Assembly (NCBI RefSeq): GCF_016907675.1
Contig: NZ_JAFBCJ010000001.1
Location: 2,294,001 to 2,358,000, forward strand
Reading direction: 5' to 3'
Length of the DNA stretch: 64,000 nt
DNA from: Geodermatophilus bullaregiensis
GTDB taxonomy: Bacteria; Actinomycetota; Actinomycetes; Mycobacteriales; Geodermatophilaceae
Shown here: positions 41,568 through 50,435 of the stretch, in pieces
How the letters are laid out: each line of letters opens with the position of its first letter
Numbering within the stretch: position 1 is the first letter of the stretch
Translations under genes and position numbers: made by a program
Notes under the pieces: model-generated
What the model was told of the DNA's origin: nothing
What the model saw: only the letters and a program-made list of their open reading frames with translations
Databases searched by the model: none

Positions 41568-43277
41568 ATGCCCGCCGACGACTCCCCCTGGTGGACCCGC
41601 GCCGTCGTGTACCAGGTCTACCCGCGCTCGTTCCAGGACTCCGACGGCGACGGGATCGGCGACCTCGGCGGCATCCTGCAGCGCCTGGACCACCTGGCCG
41701 ACCTCGGCGTCGACGTCGTCTGGCTCTCGCCGGTCTACCCCTCGCCGCAGGCCGACAACGGCTACGACATCAGCGACTACGAGGGCATCGACCCGCTGTT
41801 CGGCACGCTCGGGCAGTTCGACGAGCTCGTCGCCGGCCTGCACGCACGCGGGATCCGGCTGGTGATGGACCTGGTGGTCAACCACACCAGCGACGAGCAC
41901 CCGTGGTTCGTCGAGAGCCGCTCGTCCCCGGACTCCCCGAGGCGCGACTGGTACTGGTGGCGGCCGCCGCGTCCCGGGATGGCCGCGGGCGCTCCGGGCG
42001 CCGAGCCGACGAACTGGCACTCCTTCTTCTCCGGGCCCACCTGGACCCTCGACGAGGCCAGCGGCGAGTACTACCTGCACCTGTTCGCCCGCAAGCAGCC
42101 CGACCTGAACTGGGAGAACCCCGAGGTCCGCCAGGCGGTGTACGCGATGATGCGCCGCTGGCTCGATCGCGGCGTCGACGGCTTCCGCATGGACGTCATC
42201 AACATGATCAGCAAGGACGTCGGCCCGGACGGCGCGCTGCACGACGGCCCCCAGCTGCCCGGGATCCCCGACGGCGACGGGTCGGGCTCGTTCCTGTGCG
42301 GGCCGCGGATCCACGAGTTCCTGCAGGAGATGCACCGCGAGGTGTTCACCGGGCGGCCCGACCGGCTGCTCACCGTGGGCGAGATGCCCGGCGTGACGGT
42401 CGAGCAGGCGCGGCTGTTCACCGACCCGGCGCGCGCCGAGGTGGACATGGTCTTCCAGTTCGAGCACGTCGGCCTGGACTTCGACGAGTCCAAGTGGCAC
42501 CCGCGGCCGCTGCGGATGCGCGACCTCAAGGCCTCCCTCGGCCGCTGGCAGGCCGGCCTGGCCGACGTCGGCTGGAACTCCCTCTACTGGGACAACCACG
42601 ACCAGCCGCGGGCGGTCTCCCGCTTCGGCGACGACTCCCCGCGGTTCCGGCGCGACTCGGCGACCTGCCTGGCCACCCTGCTGCACCTGCACCGCGGGAC
42701 GCCCTACGTCTACCAGGGCGAGGAGGTCGGGATGGCCAACTTCCCGTTCACCGCGCTCGAGCAGTTCCGGGACGTCGAGTCGCTCAACCACCACGTGCAG
42801 GCCGTCGCGCACGGCGCCGACCCGGCCGGGGTGCTCGCCGCGCTGCGCCGGATGAGCCGCGACAACGCGCGCACGCCGGTGCAGTGGGACGCCTCCCCGC
42901 ACGCCGGCTTCACCACCGGGACGCCGTGGATCGCGGTCAACCCCGACCACACGGAGTGGAACGCGCAGACCCAGCGCACCGACCCGGCCTCGGTGTTCGC
43001 CCACCACCGGCGGCTCATCGCGCTCCGGCACGACCTGCCGGTGGTGGCGCTCGGCGACTTCACGATGCTGCTGCCCGAGCACGACGAGGTCTACGCGTTC
43101 ACCCGCTCCCTGGAGGGCGACACGCTGCTCGTCGTCTGCAACGTCAGCGGGTCGGTCCAGGACCTGGCCGCGCTGCTCCCGGAGGCCGTGGACGCCGAGG
43201 TCGTCCTCGGGAACCTGCCCGAGGACGACCCGGCGGTGCTGCGCCCGTGGGAGGCCCGGGTGCTGCGGCCGTCGTGA
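41568..43277 (+). CDS. Alpha-glucosidase, glycoside hydrolase family 13
   Basis: Cytoplasmic 569-residue enzyme hydrolysing short alpha-glucosides. Catalytic nucleophile Asp209 in DGFRMDVINM, acid/base Glu272 in TVGEMPG and stabiliser Asp345 in WDNHDQPR. The start WWTRAVVYQVYPRSFQDSDG is typical of the oligo-1,6-glucosidase/trehalulose-type subfamilies (GH13_23/30 group). No signal peptide, so substrates must be imported. Stands alone. Confidence 0.93.
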   Translation: MPADDSPWWTRAVVYQVYPRSFQDSDGDGIGDLGGILQRLDHLADLGVDVVWLSPVYPSPQADNGYDISDYEGIDPLFGTLGQFDELVAGLHARGIRLVMDLVVNHTSDEHPWFVESRSSPDSPRRDWYWWRPPRPGMAAGAPGAEPTNWHSFFSGPTWTLDEASGEYYLHLFARKQPDLNWENPEVRQAVYAMMRRWLDRGVDGFRMDVINMISKDVGPDGALHDGPQLPGIPDGDGSGSFLCGPRIHEFLQEMHREVFTGRPDRLLTVGEMPGVTVEQARLFTDPARAEVDMVFQFEHVGLDFDESKWHPRPLRMRDLKASLGRWQAGLADVGWNSLYWDNHDQPRAVSRFGDDSPRFRRDSATCLATLLHLHRGTPYVYQGEEVGMANFPFTALEQFRDVESLNHHVQAVAHGADPAGVLAALRRMSRDNARTPVQWDASPHAGFTTGTPWIAVNPDHTEWNAQTQRTDPASVFAHHRRLIALRHDLPVVALGDFTMLLPEHDEVYAFTRSLEGDTLLVVCNVSGSVQDLAALLPEAVDAEVVLGNLPEDDPAVLRPWEARVLRPS

Positions 43278-43397
43278 CGCCGGCCTCCCTCACAGCGGTG
43301 TGCCGATCGGTTGGTGGCCGTGGCCTCCGACGCCGGCGGTGACGTGCGCTGAGGGCTCGTCCTGGAGACCGAAACGCGCGGTAGGCGCACACCTCTG

Positions 43398-44681
43398 TCA
43401 GACCGGTGCGGTGACTGCGGCCGGCTCCTCCTCGGCGGGCACGTGCAGCGGGTGGGCCAGCTCGTCGGCCGGCAGCCGCCAGCCCAGGACGGCGACCAGC
43501 GCGAGCACCGGCGGCACGAGCCCGGCGAGCAGGAAGGTGCCGGTCAGGCCGATCGCCCCGCTGACCGGGCCGGCCAGCGCCATCGACAGCGGCATGAACG
43601 CCATCGAGACGAAGAAGTCGAGGCTGGAGACCCGGCCGAGCAGCGCGGCGGGCACCCGCCGCTGCAGCAGCGTGCCCCAGATGACCGTGCCGGCCTCGAA
43701 CGCCGCCCCGAGCACCCCGGCCGCCGCGATCATGACCCACAGCTGCGACGTCCAGCCGAACACGACCAGCGGGATGCAGCCGGCGCCCCACATCAGGTTC
43801 ATCACCGTGAGGTAGCGGCGCGGCAGCCGCAGCGAGGCGACGACGGCCGACCCGACGGCTCCGCCGATCCCGAAGGCGGCCAGCACCCAGGCGTGCTCGG
43901 CCGGCCCGCCGCCCGCCCGGTCACGGACCGCGAACGGGACGAGCACCTCGAACGGGCCGATGATCACCAGGACCATCAGCGAGGCGAACAGCAGCGTGGC
44001 CAGCAGCCACGGCGTGCGGACCATGTAGGACACGCCCTCGCGGACGTCGGCCAGCAGCCCCGGGCGGTCGGCGTCGTCCCGGCGGACCGGCGTCGTCGGC
44101 AGGGCCGCCACGCAGGCCGCCGCGGCGGCCTGGGTCAGCGCCGTCGCCGCCAGCGCGGCACCCGGCGAGACGGCGGCCACGAGCAGGCCGCCGGCCGCCG
44201 GGCCCGCGGCCATGGCCAGCGCCGGGCGGACCACGCCCTCCAGGCCGTTGGCCGCCAGCAGCTCGGCGGGCGGGACGACGGCGGGCACCAGTGCCGAGTA
44301 GGCCGGGTAGTAGAGCCCCATCGCCAGGCCGCCGGCCAGGGACGCCGCGGCCAGCGGGCCGAGCGCCAGCGCGCCGGCCAGCGAGAGCAGGGCGATCGCG
44401 CCGACGGCGGCCGTCTGCAGCAGCGCCACGCCGAGCAGGATCCGCCGCTGCGGCACCCGGTCGGCCAGGGCGCCGCCGAGCAGCGTGCTGGCCAGCATCC
44501 CGGCGGCCTGCAGCGCGGTGACCAGGGACAGCGCGGCCGGGCCGCCGCCGAGGTCGACGACCTGCCAGACCAGCGCGACCGTCCACAGCCCCTGGGCGAA
44601 CAGCGACAGGCCCATCGACGAGGCCAGCAGGCGGTAGGAGCGGGAGCGCAGGGGCGCGAGCGCGCGCGGCAGGCCGGCCAT
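43398..44681 (-). CDS. MFS exporter (EntS-like)
   Basis: Twelve-helix transporter, 427 residues, of the MFS_3/EntS group: LFAQGLWTVALVWQVVDLGG in helix 1, ADRVPQRRILLGVALLQ in the 2-3 loop. GAGGAGGGGGAG precedes the ATG. It is divergent from a second, related MFS gene; both belong to the drug/siderophore efflux branch. Substrate unknown. Confidence 0.87.
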   Translation of the reverse strand: MAGLPRALAPLRSRSYRLLASSMGLSLFAQGLWTVALVWQVVDLGGGPAALSLVTALQAAGMLASTLLGGALADRVPQRRILLGVALLQTAAVGAIALLSLAGALALGPLAAASLAGGLAMGLYYPAYSALVPAVVPPAELLAANGLEGVVRPALAMAAGPAAGGLLVAAVSPGAALAATALTQAAAAACVAALPTTPVRRDDADRPGLLADVREGVSYMVRTPWLLATLLFASLMVLVIIGPFEVLVPFAVRDRAGGGPAEHAWVLAAFGIGGAVGSAVVASLRLPRRYLTVMNLMWGAGCIPLVVFGWTSQLWVMIAAAGVLGAAFEAGTVIWGTLLQRRVPAALLGRVSSLDFFVSMAFMPLSMALAGPVSGAIGLTGTFLLAGLVPPVLALVAVLGWRLPADELAHPLHVPAEEEPAAVTAPV

Positions 44682-44806
44682 CTCCCCCTCCTCGTCGGTC
44701 CCGGCAGCGTGCCGGGCGGTGCGGTCATGCTGCCGGGGGCCACCGACAGGACGCACCCGGTTTCCCGGACGACACCCGGCACACCGGCGTCTAGGGTCCG
44801 GACCTC

Positions 44807-46048
44807 GTGGGGGGACTGGTCGAGGCGGTGCTGCCGGCCCGGATGGGGACCCCGTTCCGCTGGCTGGTCGCGTCGTCCTGGGTGAGCAACCTCGGGGACG
44901 GCGTCGCGATCGCGGCCGGGCCGCTGCTGGTGGCCGGCCTCACCAGCGACCCGCTGCTCGTCGCGCTGGCCGCCCTGCTGCAGCAGCTGCCGTGGCTGCT
45001 GTTCGGCCTGCACGCCGGCGTCCTCGCCGACCGGGTGGACCGCCGGGCCCTCGTGGTCGCCGTCGACCTCGCCCGCGCGGGCGTGCTCGCCGTCCTGGTC
45101 CTCGCGCTGGCCACGGGCGACGTCGGGATCGCCGCCGTCCTGGGGGCGCTGTTCGTGCTGGGCGCCGCCGAGGTCTTCGCCGACACCGCGTCGGGCACGC
45201 TCCTGCCGATGGTCGTGCCGCGCGCGGACCTGGGCATCGGCAACGCCCGCCTGACCGCCGGCACGCTGACGATGAACCAGCTGGCCGGCCCGGCCGTCGG
45301 GGGCCTGCTCTTCGTCGCCGGTGCCGCCTGGCCGTTCGCCGCGCAGGCGGTGCTCGTGGCGCTCGGCGCGGTGCTGGTCTCGCGGATGCGGCTGCCGGCG
45401 GCGACCCGGCCGTCGGAGCGCGCCACGGTGCGGCGCGACGTCGCCGAGGGACTGCGCTGGACGTGGGGCAACCCCGCCGTCCGCACGCTGACGCTCACGA
45501 TCGTCCTGTTCAACGTCACCTACGGCGCGGCCTGGTCGGTGCTGGTGCTCTACGCCGACCAGCGGCTGGGCCTGGGCGCCGCCGGCTTCGGGCTGCTGAC
45601 GACGATGGTCGCCGTCGGCGGGATCGCGGGGACGGCGTCCTACGACTGGCTGGAGCGGCACGTCGGCCTGGCGCACCTGATGCGCGTCGGCCTGGTCGTC
45701 GAGACGCTCACCCACCTCGGCCTGGCGCTGACCACCACCCCGTGGGTGGCGATGGCGGTGCTGGCCGTCTTTGGGGCGCACGCCTTCGTGTGGGGGACGA
45801 CGTCGCGCACGGTGCGGATGCGCGCGGTGCCGGCCGGGCTGCAGGGGCGGGTCGGGAGCCTGTACGCGATGGGCCTGTTCGGCGGCATCGTCGCCGGCCA
45901 GGCGCTGGGCGGGGTCATCGCGCGGGTCGCGGGTGTGACCGGCCCGTTCTGGTTCGCCTTCGCCGGGTCGGCGGTGCTGCTCGTGCTCCTGTGGCGCCAG
46001 CTCGGCCACGTCGCGCACGCCGACGATGCCACGCTCGCCGTGACGTGA
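44807..46048 (+). CDS. MFS exporter (EntS-like), second copy
   Basis: A 413-residue MFS protein with WLVASSWVSNLGDGVAIAAG at the N-terminus, ADRVDRRALVVAVDLARAG in the signature loop and ERATVRRDVAEGLRWTWGNP before helix 7. The same subfamily as its divergent neighbour but only distantly similar in sequence, so not a recent duplicate. GTG 44807 start. Confidence 0.87.
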   Translation: MGGLVEAVLPARMGTPFRWLVASSWVSNLGDGVAIAAGPLLVAGLTSDPLLVALAALLQQLPWLLFGLHAGVLADRVDRRALVVAVDLARAGVLAVLVLALATGDVGIAAVLGALFVLGAAEVFADTASGTLLPMVVPRADLGIGNARLTAGTLTMNQLAGPAVGGLLFVAGAAWPFAAQAVLVALGAVLVSRMRLPAATRPSERATVRRDVAEGLRWTWGNPAVRTLTLTIVLFNVTYGAAWSVLVLYADQRLGLGAAGFGLLTTMVAVGGIAGTASYDWLERHVGLAHLMRVGLVVETLTHLGLALTTTPWVAMAVLAVFGAHAFVWGTTSRTVRMRAVPAGLQGRVGSLYAMGLFGGIVAGQALGGVIARVAGVTGPFWFAFAGSAVLLVLLWRQLGHVAHADDATLAVT

Positions 46049-46064
46049 TGGTCGAGCCGGGCCG

Positions 46065-47324
46065 TCACGTCAGCGGCGAGCGGGGCAGGAGACGGTCGCT
46101 GATGATCCGCTTCTGGATCTCGCTGGTGCCCTCGAAGATCGTCGTCAGCCGGGCGTCGCGCCAGTGCCGCTCGACCTGGCGCTCGGTGGTGTAGCCGTTG
46201 CCGCCGTGCAGCTGCATGGCCTGGTTGGTCACCCGCACCGCCATCTCGGTGGCCTCGAGCTTGACCATCGCCGCCTCGCGCTCGCACGGGACGCCGAGGT
46301 CGAGCAGGTGGGCCACCTGCCGGTAGAAGGCGCGTGACTGCTCCACCTGCGCGGCCATCTCGGCGAGGGCGAAGCGCAGCGCCTGGAAGTCGCCGATCGG
46401 GTGGCCGAACTGCTCGCGCTCCTGCAGGTAGACGATCGAGTCCTCGAGCGCGGCGCGGGCCAGGCCGACGGCGCGGGCGGCGGTGTGCACGCGGGCGGTG
46501 TTGAGGAAGCGCTGCGCCTCGGCGAACCCGGCACGGGCGGTCTCCGGCCCGTCGCCGCCGCCGGAGCCGCCGGGGTCGGCCAGCTCGTTGCCGGCCGGGA
46601 TCCGGACGCCGTCGAAGACGAGGTCCCAGGTGAGGAAGCCGTGGTAGCCGACCTTGTCGATCGGCGTCCCGGTCAGGCCCGCGGGGAACGAGCCGCGCTC
46701 CTTCTCCAGCAGCAGGTTGGTCAGGCCGCGGGATCGCGACTCCCCCGGCTCGGGGTCGCGCACGCGCACCAGCACCTGGATGAAGTCGGCGGCCTCGGCG
46801 TTGCCGCACCAGCGCTTGTGACCGGTGACCACCCACTCGTCCCCCTCGCGGACGGCGCGGGTGGTGACGCCGGCGAGGTCGGAGCCGGCGCCGGGCTCGG
46901 ACAGCGCGATGGCGCCGATCCACTCGCCCCGGGCGCTGCGGCCCAGCAGGTCGGCGCGCCGGACCGGGTCGGGCACCGTGGTGCCCAGGCCCTGGGAGCG
47001 GGCCAGGATGCTCGCGCTGCTCATCCAGGCGCGGGCCAGCTCCTCGGAGACCATGCAGTACTCGAAGACGCCCAGGCCCAGGCCCCCGTGCTCGGCCGGC
47101 ACGGTGATGCCGAAGTACCCCAGCTCGGCCAGGCGGGCCAGCAGCGACTCCGGGAGCAGCCCCTTCCTCGGGTCGAGCTCGTCGGCCACCGGGAGCACCT
47201 CGTCGTGGGCGAGGCGGCGGGCCTGCTGCTGCAGCGCCTCCCGCTCGGGGGTGTGCCACGGCGGCAGCAGCGCCGGGGGCCGGGGCTCGAGCAGCCCGGT
47301 GGGGCGGTCCTGGGTCGACGTCAT
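46065..47324 (-). CDS. Acyl-CoA dehydrogenase
   Basis: FAD enzyme introducing a 2,3-double bond in acyl-CoA, 419 residues. Signature ALSEPGAGSDLAGVTTRA, the FAD-binding QLHGGNGYTTERQVERHWRD and catalytic Glu398 in IFEGTSEIQKR. The sequence between 240 and 265 has a Gly-rich insert (ADPGGSGGGDGP). ATG 47324 chosen behind GAGGAGAGG. Chain-length preference is not predictable. Confidence 0.92.
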   Translation of the reverse strand: MTSTQDRPTGLLEPRPPALLPPWHTPEREALQQQARRLAHDEVLPVADELDPRKGLLPESLLARLAELGYFGITVPAEHGGLGLGVFEYCMVSEELARAWMSSASILARSQGLGTTVPDPVRRADLLGRSARGEWIGAIALSEPGAGSDLAGVTTRAVREGDEWVVTGHKRWCGNAEAADFIQVLVRVRDPEPGESRSRGLTNLLLEKERGSFPAGLTGTPIDKVGYHGFLTWDLVFDGVRIPAGNELADPGGSGGGDGPETARAGFAEAQRFLNTARVHTAARAVGLARAALEDSIVYLQEREQFGHPIGDFQALRFALAEMAAQVEQSRAFYRQVAHLLDLGVPCEREAAMVKLEATEMAVRVTNQAMQLHGGNGYTTERQVERHWRDARLTTIFEGTSEIQKRIISDRLLPRSPLT

Positions 47325-47432
47325 CGTCGCGGGCCTCTCCTCGGCGGCAGCGGTCGGCTCCACCCTGCGGGGAGTCCCCGGGTCCCGCACGACGCAGCCC
47401 CGGCGGCGTGACCGGCGCCACGCCTGCCCAGC

Positions 47433-47475
47433 ACTTCACAGTTACTTCACACATCTCACAGGAATCTGGTAGGAC
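47433..47475 (+). promoter_or_regulatory. Direct repeats and -10 of a probable leaderless promoter
   Basis: ACTTCACA occurs exactly at 47433-47440 and 47444-47451, 11 bases apart, with a degenerate ATCTCACA at 47453-47460. TAGGAC at 47470-47475 is a possible -10, putting transcription start at or next to the GTG at 47483. The repeats are on one helical face, as expected for a DeoR-family autoregulator. Confidence 0.55.
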
Positions 47476-47482
47476 TGCACCC

Positions 47483-48283
47483 GTGGCCGTCCCCGACCGA
47501 CTCGACGTGACGCTGCGGCTGGTGCGCAACGGCGGCCGTGCGTCGCTGGCCGACCTCGCCGCCCGGCTGGGCGTCTCGGAGATGACCGTCCGCCGCGACC
47601 TCGACGCGCTGCAGGCCCGCGGGCTGGTCGAGCGGGTGCGCGGTGGCGCGGTCGCCGTCGCCGAGCCCGAGAGCGCCGCCGGCTTCGCCGCGCGGGCGGG
47701 CTGGCAGGCCGGCCTCAAGGACCGCATCGGCCGGGCGGCCGCCGCGCTGGTCGCCCCCGGTGCCACGGTGCTCCTCGACGCCGGGACGACGACCGTCGCC
47801 GTCGCCCGGGCGCTGGCCGACCGGGCCGCCGCCGGGGAGGGCCCCGTCACCGCGGCGGTGCTGAGCCTGCCGGTGGCCGAGGTGCTCGCCGACCGGCCCG
47901 GCGTGCGCCTGCTCGTCGTCGGCGGGGAGTCGCGGCCGGGCGAGCGCAGCCTGGCCGGCCCGCTGACCGCCGCGGTGCTGCGGCAGCTGACCTTCGACGT
48001 CTTCGTCATGTCGATCGGGGCGGTCAGCGCCGCGGCGGGCTGGTCGGAGTTCACCCTGGAGGACGCCGCGGTCAAGCAGGTGGCGCTGCAGCAGGCGCGC
48101 ACCAGCCTGGTCGTCGCCGACGCCTCCAAGCTCGGCGTCCGTGCCTTCGCCTCCGTCGCGCCGCTCGACGCCGTCGGACGCCTGGTCACCGACGCCAGCG
48201 CCCGCGACCCCCAGCTCACCCCCGCGGCGCAGGACACCCTCGCCGCGCTCGAGAACGCCGACGTGGAGGTCGTGCTCGCATGA
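47483..48283 (+). CDS. DeoR-family transcriptional regulator
   Basis: A 266-residue sugar/nucleoside-phosphate sensing regulator. HTH LADLAARLGVSEMTVRRDLD and wing RVRGGAVAV; sensor segments LLDAGTTTVAVARAL and FVMSIGAVSAAAGWSEFTLE. First gene of a three-gene operon with a DUF4406 protein and a Nudix hydrolase; adjacent stops and starts overlap. It probably senses a phosphosugar linked to nucleotide metabolism. Confidence 0.9.
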   Translation: MAVPDRLDVTLRLVRNGGRASLADLAARLGVSEMTVRRDLDALQARGLVERVRGGAVAVAEPESAAGFAARAGWQAGLKDRIGRAAAALVAPGATVLLDAGTTTVAVARALADRAAAGEGPVTAAVLSLPVAEVLADRPGVRLLVVGGESRPGERSLAGPLTAAVLRQLTFDVFVMSIGAVSAAAGWSEFTLEDAAVKQVALQQARTSLVVADASKLGVRAFASVAPLDAVGRLVTDASARDPQLTPAAQDTLAALENADVEVVLA

Positions 48284-48651
48284 ACCAGCCCCTGATGATC
48301 CTGGTCGCCGGGCCCTACCGCGGGGGCACCGGCGACGACCCGACGCTGATCGCGGCCAACCACCGCGCCATCCGGGAGGCCTGCCTGGCGCTGTTCCGCG
48401 CCGGCCACCTCGCCGTCAACGGGGAGGACCTGGCGCTGCCGCTCGCGGAGCTGGCCGGGTCGACGCGGGTGGGTGACGCCGCCTTCGACGAGGTGTTCCA
48501 CCCGATGGGCCGGCGGCTGGTCGCCCGCGTCGACGCCGTCCTGCGGCTACCCGGCGCCTCGGCCGGGTCCGACGAGATGGTCGCCCTGGCCCGCGCCCGC
48601 GGCGCGGCGGTCTACACCGGCCTCGACCAGGTGCCGGGGGTGGCACGGTGA
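48280..48651 (+). CDS. DUF4406 domain protein (nucleoside deoxyribosyltransferase-like)
   Basis: A 123-residue protein with MILVAGPYRGGTGDDP at the N-terminus and AFDEVFHPMGRRLVARVDAV plus GASAGSDEMVALARARGAAV further on. These resemble the fold and active-site surroundings of nucleoside 2-deoxyribosyltransferases. ATG overlaps the deoR stop; the stop overlaps the Nudix GTG. Probably acts on a nucleoside or nucleotide together with the Nudix enzyme. Confidence 0.78.
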   Translation: MNQPLMILVAGPYRGGTGDDPTLIAANHRAIREACLALFRAGHLAVNGEDLALPLAELAGSTRVGDAAFDEVFHPMGRRLVARVDAVLRLPGASAGSDEMVALARARGAAVYTGLDQVPGVAR

Positions 48652-49337
48652 CCGCGGTGGGGGTCCCCGGCGTCGACGTCCCCGACCACCGGGGCCGGAC
48701 CGGGCTCGACCGCGCGGGCCGCGACCTCACCGGCAACCCCGGCGTCGTCGTCCGCGACGTCGAGCTGCTCGCCGGCGGGTGGCACGTGCTGCGCCGCACG
48801 ACGTTCGACCAGCGCCGCCGCGACGGCCGCTGGACCACCGAGCAGCGCGAGACCTACGACCGCGGCAACGGGGCGACGCTGCTGCCCCACGACGTCGCGC
48901 GCGGCACGGTGCTGCTGACGCGGCAGTTCCGCTACCCGGCCTACGTCAACGGCTCCCCCGACGGGCTGCTCGTCGAGACCGCCGCCGGGCTGCTCGAGGA
49001 GCAGGACGCCGAGTCCGCGGTGCGCCGCGAGGCCGAGGAGGAGCTCGGCGTCGTCCTCGGGGAGGTCACCCGCGTCTTCGACGTCTTCACCAGCCCGGGG
49101 TCGGTGACCGAGCGGGTCGTCTGCTTCGCCGCGCCCTACACGCCGGCCGACCGGGTGTCGGCCGGCGGCGGGCTGGTCGAGGAGGGCGAGGACATCGAGG
49201 TGCTCGAGCTCGGGATCGACGAGGCGCTGGCCTGGGTGGACGACGGCCGGATCGCCGACGCCAAGACGATCCTGCTGCTGCAGTGGGCGGTGCTGCGCGG
49301 CCCGTTCCGCGACCGTCAGAGCCGCGCCGGGCGGTAG
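48648..49337 (+). CDS. Nudix hydrolase (NudK/GDP-mannose pyrophosphatase-like)
   Basis: A 229-residue nucleotide-diphosphate-sugar hydrolase. A Nudix box with REAEEELGV and upstream GLLEEQDAESAV is present, preceded by the TAAGLLE segment and LTRQFRYPAYVNG of the NudK-like group; the FDVFTSPGSVTERV loop follows. GTG 48648 is coupled to the DUF4406 gene. Its 3' end overlaps the convergent esterase gene by 22 bases. Confidence 0.87.
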   Translation: MTAVGVPGVDVPDHRGRTGLDRAGRDLTGNPGVVVRDVELLAGGWHVLRRTTFDQRRRDGRWTTEQRETYDRGNGATLLPHDVARGTVLLTRQFRYPAYVNGSPDGLLVETAAGLLEEQDAESAVRREAEEELGVVLGEVTRVFDVFTSPGSVTERVVCFAAPYTPADRVSAGGGLVEEGEDIEVLELGIDEALAWVDDGRIADAKTILLLQWAVLRGPFRDRQSRAGR

Positions 49338-50317
49338 GGCGCGCGGCCGGGCCGGTCGAGGCCCCAGCTCACGCCGTCGTACCAGCTCGAGCAGACGGTG
49401 CCGGCGAAGTACCGGTCCGGCCGGCCGCACTGCCGGGGACCCTCGCCGGGGTCGTTGGGCGCGGCGTGGCCCATGCCGGCGACGGTGTAGGTGGTGACGC
49501 GCACGGTGCCGTCGGCGTCGGCGTAGCGGTGGCGGGTGGTGCCGGCGGGCAGCGCGGTGGTCGAGGCCGGCAGCTGCGACAGTCCGTGCACCGCCGTCCA
49601 CTGGTCGCGCAGGTCCAGCGCGTTGGCCGGGTTCACGGTCCGGTCGTCGGTCCCGTGCCAGACGGAGACCTCCGGCCACTCCGTCGTCCCCGCCGGCGCC
49701 GCCGCGCGGACCGCGGCCGCCCACTGCTCCGGCGTCCGCTGCCCGGACACGGTCGTGCAGGCGACCGCGGTGAACAGGTCGACGGCGCAGCCGACGGGGA
49801 CGCCGGCGATGACCGACCCGGCCGCGAAGACGTCGGGGTGGGCGGCGAGCAGCGCCGCGCTCATCGCCCCGCCGGCCGACAGCCCGCTGACGAAGACCCG
49901 CCCCGGGTCGGCACCGTACGCGGTGACCGCGTGGGCCACCATGCTGCGGACCGAGGCCGCCTCGCCGTGACCGCGGGTGACGTCGCCGGGCTCGAACCAG
50001 GTGAAGCACCGGTTGGCGTTGTTGGCGGTGGTCTGCTGCGGCAGGACGACGGTGAACCCCCACCGGTCGGCCAGCTCCGGCCACCCCGAGCCGAGGGCGT
50101 AGCCGGCGGCGTCCTGGGTGCAGCCGTGCAGCGCCACGACGACCGGGGCGCCCGCGGGCAGCCCCGCGGGCCGGTACGCGTACACCTCCAGCTCGCCCGG
50201 GTTCGCGCCGAAGTCGGTCACCCGCACCGGCCCGGCCGCCGACGCCGGTCCCGCGGTGAGCAGGCCGGTGGCCACGAGCGCCGGGACGAGCAGCAGTCGC
50301 AGCAGAGCACGCCGCAC
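49316..50317 (-). CDS. Secreted esterase of the PHB-depolymerase family
   Basis: A 333-residue alpha/beta hydrolase with a signal peptide (MRRALLRLLLVPALVATGLL, cleaved after ASA). Oxyanion region VVALHGCTQDAAGY, nucleophile in FVSGLSAGGAMSAAL, Asp in WHGTDDRTVNP, His in GMGHAAPND. Matches the extracellular PHB depolymerase/feruloyl esterase family. It probably acts on polyesters or plant esters outside the cell. Located upstream of the acetoacetyl-CoA synthetase, which would fit 3-hydroxybutyrate use (inference). Confidence 0.88.
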   Translation of the reverse strand: MRRALLRLLLVPALVATGLLTAGPASAAGPVRVTDFGANPGELEVYAYRPAGLPAGAPVVVALHGCTQDAAGYALGSGWPELADRWGFTVVLPQQTTANNANRCFTWFEPGDVTRGHGEAASVRSMVAHAVTAYGADPGRVFVSGLSAGGAMSAALLAAHPDVFAAGSVIAGVPVGCAVDLFTAVACTTVSGQRTPEQWAAAVRAAAPAGTTEWPEVSVWHGTDDRTVNPANALDLRDQWTAVHGLSQLPASTTALPAGTTRHRYADADGTVRVTTYTVAGMGHAAPNDPGEGPRQCGRPDRYFAGTVCSSWYDGVSWGLDRPGRAPYRPARL

Positions 50318-50375
50318 GGGGACTCCTCCGCCTCGGGACGGGACCCGCCCACGGTAGGACGCCGGTCACCGGCCG

Positions 50376-50435
50376 CGCTGCAGGGCCCCGCCGCGAGCGA
50401 GCGAGTGGCGGGGGGGCAGCGGGGGCCTTCGTCAG
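50376..50435. terminator. Hairpin repeat element, copy 2
   Basis: Same design as the 5.5-kb copy: CTGCAGGGCCCCGCCGCGAG, then GAGTGGCGGGG, GCAGCG closing the outer stem, and an end CCTTCGTCAG containing the stop codon of the minus-strand acetoacetyl-CoA synthetase. One extra base distinguishes its length from copy 1. Confidence 0.7.
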
